Under the pieces are notes generated by a model. It had not been told where the DNA came from. It made no database searches and saw only the letters and a program-made list of their open reading frames with translations. The translations under genes were made by a program, and so were the position numbers. A stretch of 64,000 nt of DNA from positions 1 to 64,000 of the forward strand of contig PHBZ01000007.1 in the NCBI GenBank assembly GCA_002840755.1. The letters run 5' to 3'. The stretch comes from Chloroflexi bacterium HGW-Chloroflexi-10. GTDB lineage: Bacteria; Chloroflexota; Anaerolineae; Anaerolineales; Anaerolineaceae. Numbering within the stretch: position 1 is the stretch's first letter; every line of letters begins with the position of its first letter. This document shows positions 50,920-59,190 of this stretch, in pieces.

Positions 50920-53079
50920 TTACAGCCAGCACACTTCGATTACCTTCACCTCCTTGGCTTTAAAATTGAGTGCGATTTGCAGAGACTCTGCTTGCGTCAC
51001 CCAATCCAAAGCAGTTTTTTCAGGATAGACTTGCCGTACGATCAACGGCTGGTGATTATTCGATGGCAAATGGAGCGCCGCCTCTAAATCTTTTTGGTAA
51101 TAATTACTGAACATAACCACTGTTTTGCCCTGCCCCTGCAAAACATGGGTATCAATACCACCAGCACGCCCCACAGAACATTCAAGGTGTATCCGCGGTA
51201 ATAATTTCTGGTCAATACCAAGGTTTTCCAATACAGCTGCCAGCAAACCAGGCTTATGATCCTGCCCACCACCATCCACCTGGGTAGCAATATAAACAGC
51301 CAGTCCTTTGCCATAATTGGCAACTGTGATAGCAGGCAAACCATCATCAAATTTTGCCAATACTTTCGTAGTGGATGCTGGTTTCAAAATGTCCCGGTTG
51401 AGATGACCGGCAAAAACTTTATCTCCCATTAAAATAGTATGCTTATCGAGAGTACTGGCTGTGACTGAATCCAGACCAAATACCTGATCCAGACCAGCAC
51501 CAGGCAATTTGTGATAATACCAACCACCTTCGTTCAGGGTTGCAACCCGTGCAAACGCGATCAGAATTCCACCTTGAAAAACGTACTCAGCCAAGGCGTG
51601 GCTTTCGGTTTCATTCATCAAGCCAACTAATGGTAAACACAGGATATTATATGGTTGTAAATAGGCACTATTCAACTGGTCCTTGGAAATAAAATCTACG
51701 CCAAAATTTGCTTCCCATAAATCCCGGTAAACACCCCGTTGGGCAGAGAACAAAGTTTCTTCCTGGTTAACACCACGAAAAAAAATAGCATTAGATTTCG
51801 ACTCATAAATAGCCGCCATAGAAGAAACCACATTGGCCTTCAAGAAAAATTCCGTGTTCTCCTGAATGAAATGCCCCAATTCTCTTGCAACATCATAACG
51901 CCTGGTTGGCTGTCCATCCAGATCTACTAATGCCCCCCAATGTAAAGGCTGGTAATCCCATTCGCGCCACGGCATAAAAAGGATTAATTTGGCATCATGG
52001 CCAAGACTTTCGATTACATTATTAGCAACATCCTGTTCATTGGTGTCGTGTTCCGGGCCAAGCACCCATCCACCGATCGGGCCGCTTTCAACTTCATGCA
52101 ACCAGAACGCACGACCCTGTGATTTTGCCACACTACGGCCGTGATCCAAAAAAATTGAGTTATGTTCTGGGCGGGAACTTAACTTGTTTCCTGTGCCCGG
52201 ATAAAGGTCATATCCGATATGATCCACTTGGGAAGCAATTTTCCACTGGTCCAATCCCATGAAAGTACCAAAACGATCCAAACCTTTAAAATTAAAGGTG
52301 TTGATAGAGGTTGGATGAGAAGAATCAACCTGGCGGATGATTCCATGCTGCCATCCGGAAAATCTGACAAAAGAATCCTGGCAAAACAACCGCCAGTCAA
52401 TCCAACGAGTCACTCCAGACCACGATGCTGGCAAACTTTCCGGAGCGCGAATTTCTTCCCATGAGCTGTAAACAAAATTAGTCGTGCTCCAGGACCATGC
52501 AAATGTCAGTGCCTCCAGACTTTGATATTTTTCTTTCAGCCATTCTCTGAAGGACTTTTGACAATATTCACAATAACAATACAAACCCAATTCCGTAGAC
52601 TCTCGGGCAGGCATAAAAGGATAACCTATTTCATTCGAAATTTGCCAGCCAAAATGAGTGGGAAATTGGACTACAAATTCTGCGATTCGTTTTAGATACG
52701 ATTCAGCTGCGCTACGGTAATCAGGATTGTTAACACAAGCCCAATGATAAGATGCGCCGAGCGGATAACGTTCTCCTCTGCTGGAAAGGATTGAAACTTC
52801 CGGATGCCGGGAAGCCAGCCAGAGCGGCGGTGAAGCGGCTCCAGTGCTGAGTAATACTTGGATCCCATAATCCTGCGCAATAATATAAAAGCGCTGAAGG
52901 ACATCGATTTTCAATTGACCTTCAACCGGTTCAATCCGGTCCCAAGATCCATGAACATCACCAATGCGGACAAGATTTATTCCAGCATCCTGCATACGCT
53001 GCAATTCTGCAGCCCATTCGTTTTCAGCAAATATTAATGGAGAATACGAGACTCCGTAGGGAAATTGAGCCTGAATCAT
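50920..53079 (-). CDS. GH42 beta-galactosidase-like glycosidase
   Basis: The 719-residue protein has the GH42 layout: a TIM barrel (about 1-390) with FPYGVSYSPLIFAENEW, WQISNEIGYPF (acid/base Glu in the NE pair) and FWLHEVESGPIGG (nucleophile Glu); a trimerisation-like domain (about 395-600); and a beta-sandwich end. The metal Cys cluster is present (CYCEYCQKSF). No signal peptide is seen, so it acts in the cytoplasm on an imported substrate, probably a beta-galactoside or beta-arabinoside. Its place between EIIB and EIIC genes is odd. It should handle the sugar after PTS import, so it may act on a phosphorylated glycoside, or on a sugar brought in by another system. Confidence 0.88.
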   Translation of the reverse strand: MIQAQFPYGVSYSPLIFAENEWAAELQRMQDAGINLVRIGDVHGSWDRIEPVEGQLKIDVLQRFYIIAQDYGIQVLLSTGAASPPLWLASRHPEVSILSSRGERYPLGASYHWACVNNPDYRSAAESYLKRIAEFVVQFPTHFGWQISNEIGYPFMPARESTELGLYCYCEYCQKSFREWLKEKYQSLEALTFAWSWSTTNFVYSSWEEIRAPESLPASWSGVTRWIDWRLFCQDSFVRFSGWQHGIIRQVDSSHPTSINTFNFKGLDRFGTFMGLDQWKIASQVDHIGYDLYPGTGNKLSSRPEHNSIFLDHGRSVAKSQGRAFWLHEVESGPIGGWVLGPEHDTNEQDVANNVIESLGHDAKLILFMPWREWDYQPLHWGALVDLDGQPTRRYDVARELGHFIQENTEFFLKANVVSSMAAIYESKSNAIFFRGVNQEETLFSAQRGVYRDLWEANFGVDFISKDQLNSAYLQPYNILCLPLVGLMNETESHALAEYVFQGGILIAFARVATLNEGGWYYHKLPGAGLDQVFGLDSVTASTLDKHTILMGDKVFAGHLNRDILKPASTTKVLAKFDDGLPAITVANYGKGLAVYIATQVDGGGQDHKPGLLAAVLENLGIDQKLLPRIHLECSVGRAGGIDTHVLQGQGKTVVMFSNYYQKDLEAALHLPSNNHQPLIVRQVYPEKTALDWVTQAESLQIALNFKAKEVKVIEVCWL

Positions 53080-53087
53080 ATTTCGCC

Positions 53088-53378
53088 TTAATCCTCAGAT
53101 AACTGACGAATAATCTCAAGCCCTTTTGTGCGAACTTCATCTTTGCTTAGGAAATTGGAGATAACGATAACAGGTTGTTTGATATTGGCAAACAAATGAA
53201 CCAGCGGTTGGGATGTAAAAACAATATCAAAGCGCTCACCTCTGGATGTTGCCTCATCAGAGCAAAACGTCTCAGCTTTTATACCAGCTTCTTTTAAAAC
53301 CCCATCCAGAGTCAATTTCAATACCATACTGGAACCCAAACCAAAACCACATACCACCATTATCTTTAATTGTTTCAT
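53088..53378 (-). CDS. PTS EIIB, ascorbate/galactitol type
   Basis: The 96-residue protein has the P-loop-like active site of PTS IIB domains: KIMVVCGFGLGSSMVLKLTL, with the phosphorylated Cys at about residue 10. DIVFTSQPLVHLF and a closing helix follow. It receives phosphate from EIIA and transfers it to the sugar carried by EIIC. GGAGG lies 5 bp before the ATG at 53378; the frame to 53396 would overlap the EIIA gene. It lies 1 bp behind EIIA and 8 bp before the GH42 gene. Confidence 0.92.
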   Translation of the reverse strand: MKQLKIMVVCGFGLGSSMVLKLTLDGVLKEAGIKAETFCSDEATSRGERFDIVFTSQPLVHLFANIKQPVIVISNFLSKDEVRTKGLEIIRQLSED

Positions 53379-53379
53379 A

Positions 53380-53832
53380 TTATCCTCCAACACCATTTTG
53401 AAAAGCTGCCATTAAAGAAGATACATCATCCGCTTCCTTGAGGAAAATCTGGTTCGACTCTTCACTCAGGAAAATTGCGAGATCCTGTAACATCTGAATG
53501 TGCCCGTGTTTGTCAACCCCCCCGAAACCAATGATCAGGCAAACCGGGTCATTGTCCACAGAACCGAACTCAACTGGCTCTGCCAGGGTTACAATACTCA
53601 AGCCGGCTTTTAACATACCATCCTCCGGTCGGGCATGCGCCAGAGCAATTCCCGGAGCAAGCACCATATATGGACCCAATCGCTCCACCGCTGCAATCAT
53701 TGCCTCTACATAACGCGCCTCACAAATTCCTGCATCGACAAGAAGATCTCCACTGGCCTGAACTGCTTCACGCCAATTCTTTACATGAATTTGAAGTCTT
53801 ATAAGGTTTGGTGAAATAAAATCACTCAGCAT
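53380..53832 (-). CDS. PTS EIIA (fructose/ascorbate type, EIIA-2 domain)
   Basis: The 150-residue protein has the EIIA-2 fold; the active His lies in LAPGIALAHARPEDGM. A preceding RLGPYMVLAP and a late LQDLAIFLSEES fit the family. It passes phosphate from HPr to EIIB. AAGGAGG lies 9 bp before ATG 53832; a longer frame to 53949 would bury the end of the SorC gene. It overlaps that gene by 11 bp, so translation is coupled. Confidence 0.92.
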   Translation of the reverse strand: MLSDFISPNLIRLQIHVKNWREAVQASGDLLVDAGICEARYVEAMIAAVERLGPYMVLAPGIALAHARPEDGMLKAGLSIVTLAEPVEFGSVDNDPVCLIIGFGGVDKHGHIQMLQDLAIFLSEESNQIFLKEADDVSSLMAAFQNGVGG

Positions 53833-54811
53833 GGATATTTTCCTCCTTAAGTAATTCAATTGCTGTTTTTCTATCAGTAACGAGAACATTGAAATACTTT
53901 CCGCGAAGCCCACCAATAATCGGCCTGATTTTCTCCATGCCACCCGCAATCAAAACACTCCAATTAATTTTGCACAGGTCTTTTAAATCAAGACCTATCA
54001 AACAATCATCCATACGGTATGACACCAGCTCTCCGTGGATATTAAAATAATGCCCCAAAGCATCACCCACAGCTCCATTCTCGCGTAATGTTTCCAGCTC
54101 TTGTTCAGATAAATGACCATGGATGTAGAGAAGTGCAGTCTTATCCACTGGACCAACGGATTGCAGGACAATATCACATTGCCGGGCACGTTGCAGTGCA
54201 GTTGTCACCGAAGGTTCGGCATATAGCACTTGTTTTAACGCCGGATTGGAAACAAACATAGGTGCATAAAACATCTCAGCGTTTCCGCCAGCCAATTCCG
54301 CCAGTTTTGATATTACGTTATACGAGGTTATACCACCTGAAAAATCTGAAGCGGCACCTACCACTTCAGTAAATGTACAATTGACCTGCCGTTCGAGCTG
54401 AAAAACCTGCGGCAAATGCGAAATTGTGCGCCCAAGGCCTAATCCAATGCGCATACCCGGTTCCAACCTTGATCCTAACCACCCAATTGCACCACGCGCC
54501 AGGGTCAGGTATAGCTCCTGCCCCTCGTCCGCATCCTGCACAATACAAGCGTCACGAAGACCATATTTCATCACCAGTTGATCTTCCAACAAATAATAAT
54601 CTGTTTCCGGTGTATGGATACAAATTTCAACAATTCCTGCATCTCGAGCCTGTCGAAGCACCCGATTGATTTTTACGCGGGAATATCCGAGCATTTCGCC
54701 AATTTCATTCTGTGTCAGGTTGTTTTCATAGTAAAGCAATGCCACCCGCACACATAGGCGATACTCATCATCAGTTAGATTTCCATTCATTTTAGGAGGG
54801 AATTGTTGCAT
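53822..54811 (-). CDS. SorC-family transcriptional regulator
   Basis: The 329-residue protein has an N-terminal helix-turn-helix (LTQNEIGEMLGYSRVKINRV) and a SorC/DeoR-type effector domain (about 60-329) with LGLGRTISHLPQVF, EVVGAASDFSGGITSYN and VLIAGGMEKIRPI. Members bind sugar phosphates and regulate the adjacent sugar operon. Its start at 54811 has AAGGTG upstream; the later Met has no ribosome site. It is the first gene of the PTS operon, and an operator candidate lies in its leader. Confidence 0.9.
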   Translation of the reverse strand: MQQFPPKMNGNLTDDEYRLCVRVALLYYENNLTQNEIGEMLGYSRVKINRVLRQARDAGIVEICIHTPETDYYLLEDQLVMKYGLRDACIVQDADEGQELYLTLARGAIGWLGSRLEPGMRIGLGLGRTISHLPQVFQLERQVNCTFTEVVGAASDFSGGITSYNVISKLAELAGGNAEMFYAPMFVSNPALKQVLYAEPSVTTALQRARQCDIVLQSVGPVDKTALLYIHGHLSEQELETLRENGAVGDALGHYFNIHGELVSYRMDDCLIGLDLKDLCKINWSVLIAGGMEKIRPIIGGLRGKYFNVLVTDRKTAIELLKEENIHAE

Positions 54812-54829
54812 TCAAGCACCTTGTACATG

Positions 54830-54881
54830 TGTTCATGACGTGAACATAATTTCAGTATAACTTAAATTTATTATTTTTCAA
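54830..54881 (-). promoter_or_regulatory. Promoter and operator of the PTS operon
   Basis: On the minus strand TTGAAA (54876-54881) and TATACT (54854-54859) are 16 bp apart. Just after the transcription start TGTTCA-TGACG-TGAACA (54830-54846) is a perfect inverted repeat, a likely SorC site. It is the only clear promoter for the 13-kb operon. Confidence 0.7.
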
Positions 54882-55038
54882 TAGTGAGTTTTAAAAAATA
54901 ATAAATTTTAAGATAAATAAATTGGTAAAAAAAAATTAATGGATGGGCTGCCTTGCATTGTCTGGTTTTCCCCCGGTATAATGCTTTAGAAATGATTAAA
55001 AAAAGTATTTGACTTAATTGGAAAAGGAGAAACATAAA

Positions 55039-55362
55039 ATGATCAGTCGTATCTGGCATGGATGGACAACGCCCGGCAATGCAGATATATACGAGGCAAT
55101 GTTAAAGGAAGAAATTTTTGTCGGCATTCAAGACAGGAATATTCGCGGTTTCAAGAGTATTCAATTGCTGCGAAGTGAAATGGGGCAAGAAGTGGAATTT
55201 GTAACGATCATGATCTTCGATTCGCTGGATGCAGTACGCGAATTTGCGGGAGAAGATTACGAAGCGGCGGTGGTGCCGCCAAAAGCACGCGCCGTACTCT
55301 CGCATTTTGATGAACGCTCGCGCCATTATGAAATCAGGGCAGAGAGGCAAGCACAAGCATAG
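55039..55362 (+). CDS. ABM-like small protein (antibiotic biosynthesis monooxygenase fold)
   Basis: The 107-residue protein begins ISRIWHGWTTPGNADIYEAM, and continues with SIQLLRSEMGQEVEFVTIMI and a late FAGEDYEAAVVPPKARAVL. This matches the dimeric alpha-beta fold (ABM/DUF-type) with the conserved W and H near the N-terminus. These proteins bind or oxidise small molecules; the function here is unknown. The ATG at 55039 has AAGGAG 9 bp upstream, so the frame to 55018 is rejected. It is followed 27 bp later by a YdeI-like gene and probably shares its mRNA. Confidence 0.78.
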   Translation: MISRIWHGWTTPGNADIYEAMLKEEIFVGIQDRNIRGFKSIQLLRSEMGQEVEFVTIMIFDSLDAVREFAGEDYEAAVVPPKARAVLSHFDERSRHYEIRAERQAQA

Positions 55363-55389
55363 ATTTTATCAGCCGAAAAAAGGTATGCC

Positions 55390-55938
55390 ATGCAGATAAC
55401 CGAAACTATTTATTTAAAAAATCGCGATGAATGGCGTCAATGGTTAATGGAGCATCACGCCACGGTGAAAGAAATCTGGCTGATCTATTACAACAATGCT
55501 TCGGGTAAACAAAGGATTCCGTATCTTCACGCAGTGGAAGAAGCGTTGTGTTTCGGCTGGATCGACGGTGTTCAAATGAAGATGGATGCTGAGCGTACGA
55601 TTCAGCGTTTTACACCGCGCCGCCCAAAAAGCAATTGGTCGGCATTAAACAAAGAGCGCGCCAGACGATTGATAGAAAATGGTAAGATGACTGAAGCTGG
55701 CCTGAAAGTTTTGCCTGATCTTTCTTTAGACTCCTTCATAATTGCGGAAGATATTCTGAAACTGCTGCAGGAAGACCCGCAAACCTGGGAGAACTTTTGC
55801 GGGTTTCCCGCTGACTACCAACGAATTCGCGTCGGGTATATCGAAGAATCCCGAAAACTACCCGATGAATTCCAAAAGCGGCTAACAAATTTCCTAAAGA
55901 AGACCAGTGAAAACAAAATGTATGGAATCATCGAATGA
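55390..55938 (+). CDS. YdeI/OmpD-associated family protein
   Basis: The 182-residue protein resembles the YdeI family (bacteriocin-protection proteins): an N-terminal EWRQWLMEHHATVKEIWLIY, the highly conserved AVEEALCFGWIDGVQ, then RRPKSNWSALNKERARRLI and a helical end. Function is poorly known. AAGG precedes the ATG. It lies 27 bp behind the ABM-like gene; together they look like a two-gene unit. Confidence 0.88.
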   Translation: MQITETIYLKNRDEWRQWLMEHHATVKEIWLIYYNNASGKQRIPYLHAVEEALCFGWIDGVQMKMDAERTIQRFTPRRPKSNWSALNKERARRLIENGKMTEAGLKVLPDLSLDSFIIAEDILKLLQEDPQTWENFCGFPADYQRIRVGYIEESRKLPDEFQKRLTNFLKKTSENKMYGIIE

Positions 55939-55991
55939 ATCTTTGATCCGTTAGCTACATCATCCAACTAATTGGCTGGTTATGTTGTTAT

Positions 55992-57149
55992 TTACTCATT
56001 CCGTGATTCTTTCTTTTTAAAAGTCAGCATTGCCACCCCTATAGCAGCTATAGCTGTCATCAGCGCACCTGAAAGAAAATAGTTGCGAACTCCTTCGGTA
56101 TGGAAAATCGAGGCGATAACTGCAAATACGAGTGGAGAGGCAAATTGGCCCAGGTACAGGGAACTATTAATAATCGAAAGCGCAGTGGCATTCAAAGAGG
56201 CTGGTACCAGATTCGCAGTACCCAAAAAGATGATTGGCATCAAGACTCCGATTCCCAGGCCAGCGATGAACATGGCGACTATCACCATTGGCAGGCTTTG
56301 AGAAATAAAGAGAATACCCAACCCGGACCCCAACATCACTATGCCAAACAAATTGGTAAAGCGTTTCAAAAACGACCTGAGGGAGCCAAACCACAAACCC
56401 ACCAAAAAAGCCGATACATTAAGGGCCGCAATTACCAAACCGCTCTGACTCGAATTTCCAATGCCTGTTTCCATTAAGAACAAAGCTGCCCTTGCAGGAA
56501 TTAAGTAAAATACAACCATCAGAAGAAATGTGAGGAATCCCATGGCGTACACTACCCTGGGCAATTTTTTAACATCTCCTGGTGTTTTTACTGTTAAAGG
56601 CGGCTCCGGCAAAAACCGCCAGACCAGGATACAAACCGGCAGGCTGATCAGATAAGATGCAAAAGCATAGTGCCAATCATACACAGCCAACCATCCGGAA
56701 ATTAAAGGCATGACAACCCCGCTCAGGGTAGCCATCGCAGAAGAAAGCCCCATCGTCTTCGCCCGCTCTTCACCTGTGTAAAAATCTGCAATCAAAGAAA
56801 GCGAAAGCGGAGCCACTACTCCATTCCCAATCCCCAGTAGAGCGCGGGTCACCAGTAACAATGGCAAAGAGTTTACCAAGCCACCGCCTAACCCTCCCAA
56901 AATGTAAATAACCAGCCCGACAAACAACATCTGGCGTCTTTTGAAAATCAACGCCAAAGCGCCGGAGAAAAGACTAACCGGAATCACCAACAGCGGAGGA
57001 AGGGTCAATACCAATTGAATAGCCAGGTCGCTGGCATCCGGAAACGCCAACCGTATCTGCCCCAGAGCCGGCGAAACAGCCACGCCTGAGAGGACTGAAA
57101 GAAAAGAAAGTGATAAGATAGCCGGCTTGAGGAATCGTGATGACTGCAT
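55992..57149 (-). CDS. MFS transporter
   Basis: The 385-residue protein has twelve predicted helices. The A-like loop reads GALALIFKRRQMLFVG after helix 2, and the second half starts near residue 205. YTGEERAKTMGLSSAMATLSG fits the loop after helix 4 in drug/proton antiporters (DHA1). The substrate is unknown, and it lies next to no enzyme gene that hints at one. No strong ribosome site is seen before the ATG. It is transcribed towards the YdeI-like gene; the ABC pair is upstream behind a terminator. Confidence 0.85.
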   Translation of the reverse strand: MQSSRFLKPAILSLSFLSVLSGVAVSPALGQIRLAFPDASDLAIQLVLTLPPLLVIPVSLFSGALALIFKRRQMLFVGLVIYILGGLGGGLVNSLPLLLVTRALLGIGNGVVAPLSLSLIADFYTGEERAKTMGLSSAMATLSGVVMPLISGWLAVYDWHYAFASYLISLPVCILVWRFLPEPPLTVKTPGDVKKLPRVVYAMGFLTFLLMVVFYLIPARAALFLMETGIGNSSQSGLVIAALNVSAFLVGLWFGSLRSFLKRFTNLFGIVMLGSGLGILFISQSLPMVIVAMFIAGLGIGVLMPIIFLGTANLVPASLNATALSIINSSLYLGQFASPLVFAVIASIFHTEGVRNYFLSGALMTAIAAIGVAMLTFKKKESRNE

Positions 57150-57224
57150 TTGTTAAGTATAGCTTCAATTTTGTAAAGTGTATCAAATTTCCGGCGAGAA
57201 TTTCTCAGTCGGGTTGTATTCAAA

Positions 57225-57252
57225 AAAGAGAGCACATTGCTGTGCTCTCTTT
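57225..57252 (-). terminator. Intrinsic terminator of the ABC exporter operon
   Basis: AAAGAGAGCACA (57225-57236) and TGTGCTCTCTTT (57241-57252) form a perfect 12-bp stem with a TTGC loop. On the minus strand it runs directly into a T-tract (TTTTTT). It lies 38 bp after the stop of the second ABC gene. Confidence 0.85.
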
Positions 57253-57290
57253 ACGGATGTATGTGTCGAAATTACGAAATACTCAGGAAC

Positions 57291-59099
57291 TTACCCTTTC
57301 CATTGGGCGCTTTCAACGTAGGCCAATGATTGGTGACGGAAGTAGGTATTATACAACTCAGCATAATGCCCGTTTTGCCCCATCAGGTTATCATGGCTGC
57401 CCTCTTCAATGATACTGCCCTCACGCATAACAATGATGCGATCAGCTGAGCGCACCGTGCTGAGGCGGTGCGCAATCAGGATCGAGGTGGTTTGTTTGAG
57501 AATCAGGTTGAGCGCTTGCTGGATTTGCCATTCGGTGAAAGGATCGATACTAGCGGTAGCTTCATCCAAAATGAATAACGCCGGACGTTGAACCAGAACA
57601 CGCATCAGCGAGACCAGTTGGCGCTGGCCCATCGAGAGGCGCGCACCACGTTCCCCTACTTCGGTGTACAGGCCGTTTGACAGGGTTTCCAACCATTCGC
57701 CATCCCCAATCTGATGGGCCACCTGTTCCACAGCTTTTGGATGGATCTGTGAACAGGTATAGCAGATATTCTCCAACACGGTTCCGGAGAAGAGGAAGGG
57801 CACCTGTGAAACAATTCCTAACTGACGACGATAGGACTCGAGGTTTAAGGAACGAATATCCAACCCGTCGATGAGGATTTCTCCCTGCTGATATTCATAA
57901 AAACGAGCGATCAGTTTGGCAATCGAAGATTTACCGGCGCCGGTATGCCCTACCAGGGCTACCGTTTCCCCCGGCTGAATGTGTAAATTAAAGTCACTCA
58001 ACACCGGTTCAGTGTCTTTGTAATGAAAGTTGAGATGCTTAAATGCAATTTCTCCGCGTAACGGCGGCGGAACATGATCGGCGGTCTGTACCACCACCGG
58101 ATCGGCATCGATCAGGGCAAAGACACGCTCTGCCGAAGACAAACCATTCTGAATATTGGCAGTAAATGAGGCCAGACTCATCACCGGGAACATGAACCGA
58201 TCCAGGCTTAGAATAAAGAGATACCATGAACCAGCGGTGACGATCCCCTGGGAAACGCTCAATCCACCCGCATAGACCATCAGCGCAGTGGCTACTCCGG
58301 CGATCGTGTTAAGGGTAGGAAAAACCAGGGACAAGACCAACCCGCGATTGATATTGACTTTGTACGAAGCCAAATTAGCCTTATTGAAAATTTCAAAAAT
58401 GCCCAATTCCTGGCGGAAGTTCTTGGCGACTGCAATCCCGCTGACGGTTTCCTTGATGGTTGAGTTGACATCCGCCATAGCGCGCATACCCTGGCGAGTT
58501 ACTTTACGGGCCAGGTTGCGATAGAGTAATGTCATCGTAAATATCAATGGGATCAGGGTCATCGCCAGGAGAGTCAAGCGCCAATCTATGGTAAAAAGGA
58601 TAACAGCCAAAATAATAGATTCGAGCACCTGGGAACCCACATCGGTGATTAAGCCCACCAATTCGCCGAAAGCCTGCGTATCAGAAGTAATACGCGAGGC
58701 AATTTTTCCGGAAGAGAACTCATCATAAAAAGAGAGGTCGTGGGCGGCGGCGGCGGCAAAAGCATCCTGCGCCAGTTTCATAAGCACATCGGCAATGACG
58801 CGCACTGTCAGACGGCGACGCGCCCAATTGGCAAACCAGTTGAAAACCCCCACCATGAGGATGATCGCTGCAATCAGGTAAATGGATTTCAACTCCATCT
58901 TTGTGCCAATCTGATCTAACCCACGCGAGACAACCACCGGCTGCAGGGCATCGGTACCGGAGACCAGCAGCAGCATCAGCACCACAGTGACAACCCGTAC
59001 AATATGAGGGCGAAAATAGGTAATAATACGGGCAGTCAATTGACGGTCTGTGTATTTCCGGTCGTATTTCTCTTCGTTTAATCCTGCAAAAAAGCCCAT
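57291..59099 (-). CDS. ABC exporter half-transporter, canonical-Walker-B subunit
   Basis: The 602-residue protein has a six-helix membrane domain (about 40-335) and an ATPase domain (about 355-600). Motifs: Walker A LVGHTGAGKSSIAKL, Q-loop IVSQVPFLFSG, signature LSMGQRQLVSL (altered from LSGGQ), Walker B ALFILDEATASID with the catalytic Glu, and H-loop IAHRLS. It pairs with the protein encoded upstream. The upstream protein has an Asp in place of the catalytic Glu, so the altered signature here and that Asp meet in one degenerate ATP site, as in TM287/288-type exporters. The substrate is unknown. Confidence 0.92.
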   Translation of the reverse strand: MGFFAGLNEEKYDRKYTDRQLTARIITYFRPHIVRVVTVVLMLLLVSGTDALQPVVVSRGLDQIGTKMELKSIYLIAAIILMVGVFNWFANWARRRLTVRVIADVLMKLAQDAFAAAAAHDLSFYDEFSSGKIASRITSDTQAFGELVGLITDVGSQVLESIILAVILFTIDWRLTLLAMTLIPLIFTMTLLYRNLARKVTRQGMRAMADVNSTIKETVSGIAVAKNFRQELGIFEIFNKANLASYKVNINRGLVLSLVFPTLNTIAGVATALMVYAGGLSVSQGIVTAGSWYLFILSLDRFMFPVMSLASFTANIQNGLSSAERVFALIDADPVVVQTADHVPPPLRGEIAFKHLNFHYKDTEPVLSDFNLHIQPGETVALVGHTGAGKSSIAKLIARFYEYQQGEILIDGLDIRSLNLESYRRQLGIVSQVPFLFSGTVLENICYTCSQIHPKAVEQVAHQIGDGEWLETLSNGLYTEVGERGARLSMGQRQLVSLMRVLVQRPALFILDEATASIDPFTEWQIQQALNLILKQTTSILIAHRLSTVRSADRIIVMREGSIIEEGSHDNLMGQNGHYAELYNTYFRHQSLAYVESAQWKG

Positions 59100-59190
59100 G
59101 TAATTTAGTTTCCGTTAATTGGAATTAGTTATCAGGAATTTGTTATTAGGAAGTAGGAAGCTTATTATTCCTGATCCCTGATTCCTCTCC

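Noticed and set aside
54962-55017. Possible tRNA or small RNA before the ABM-like gene
   Set aside because: No cloverleaf, no TTCGA-type loop. No tRNA or rRNA was found anywhere in the window by eye.
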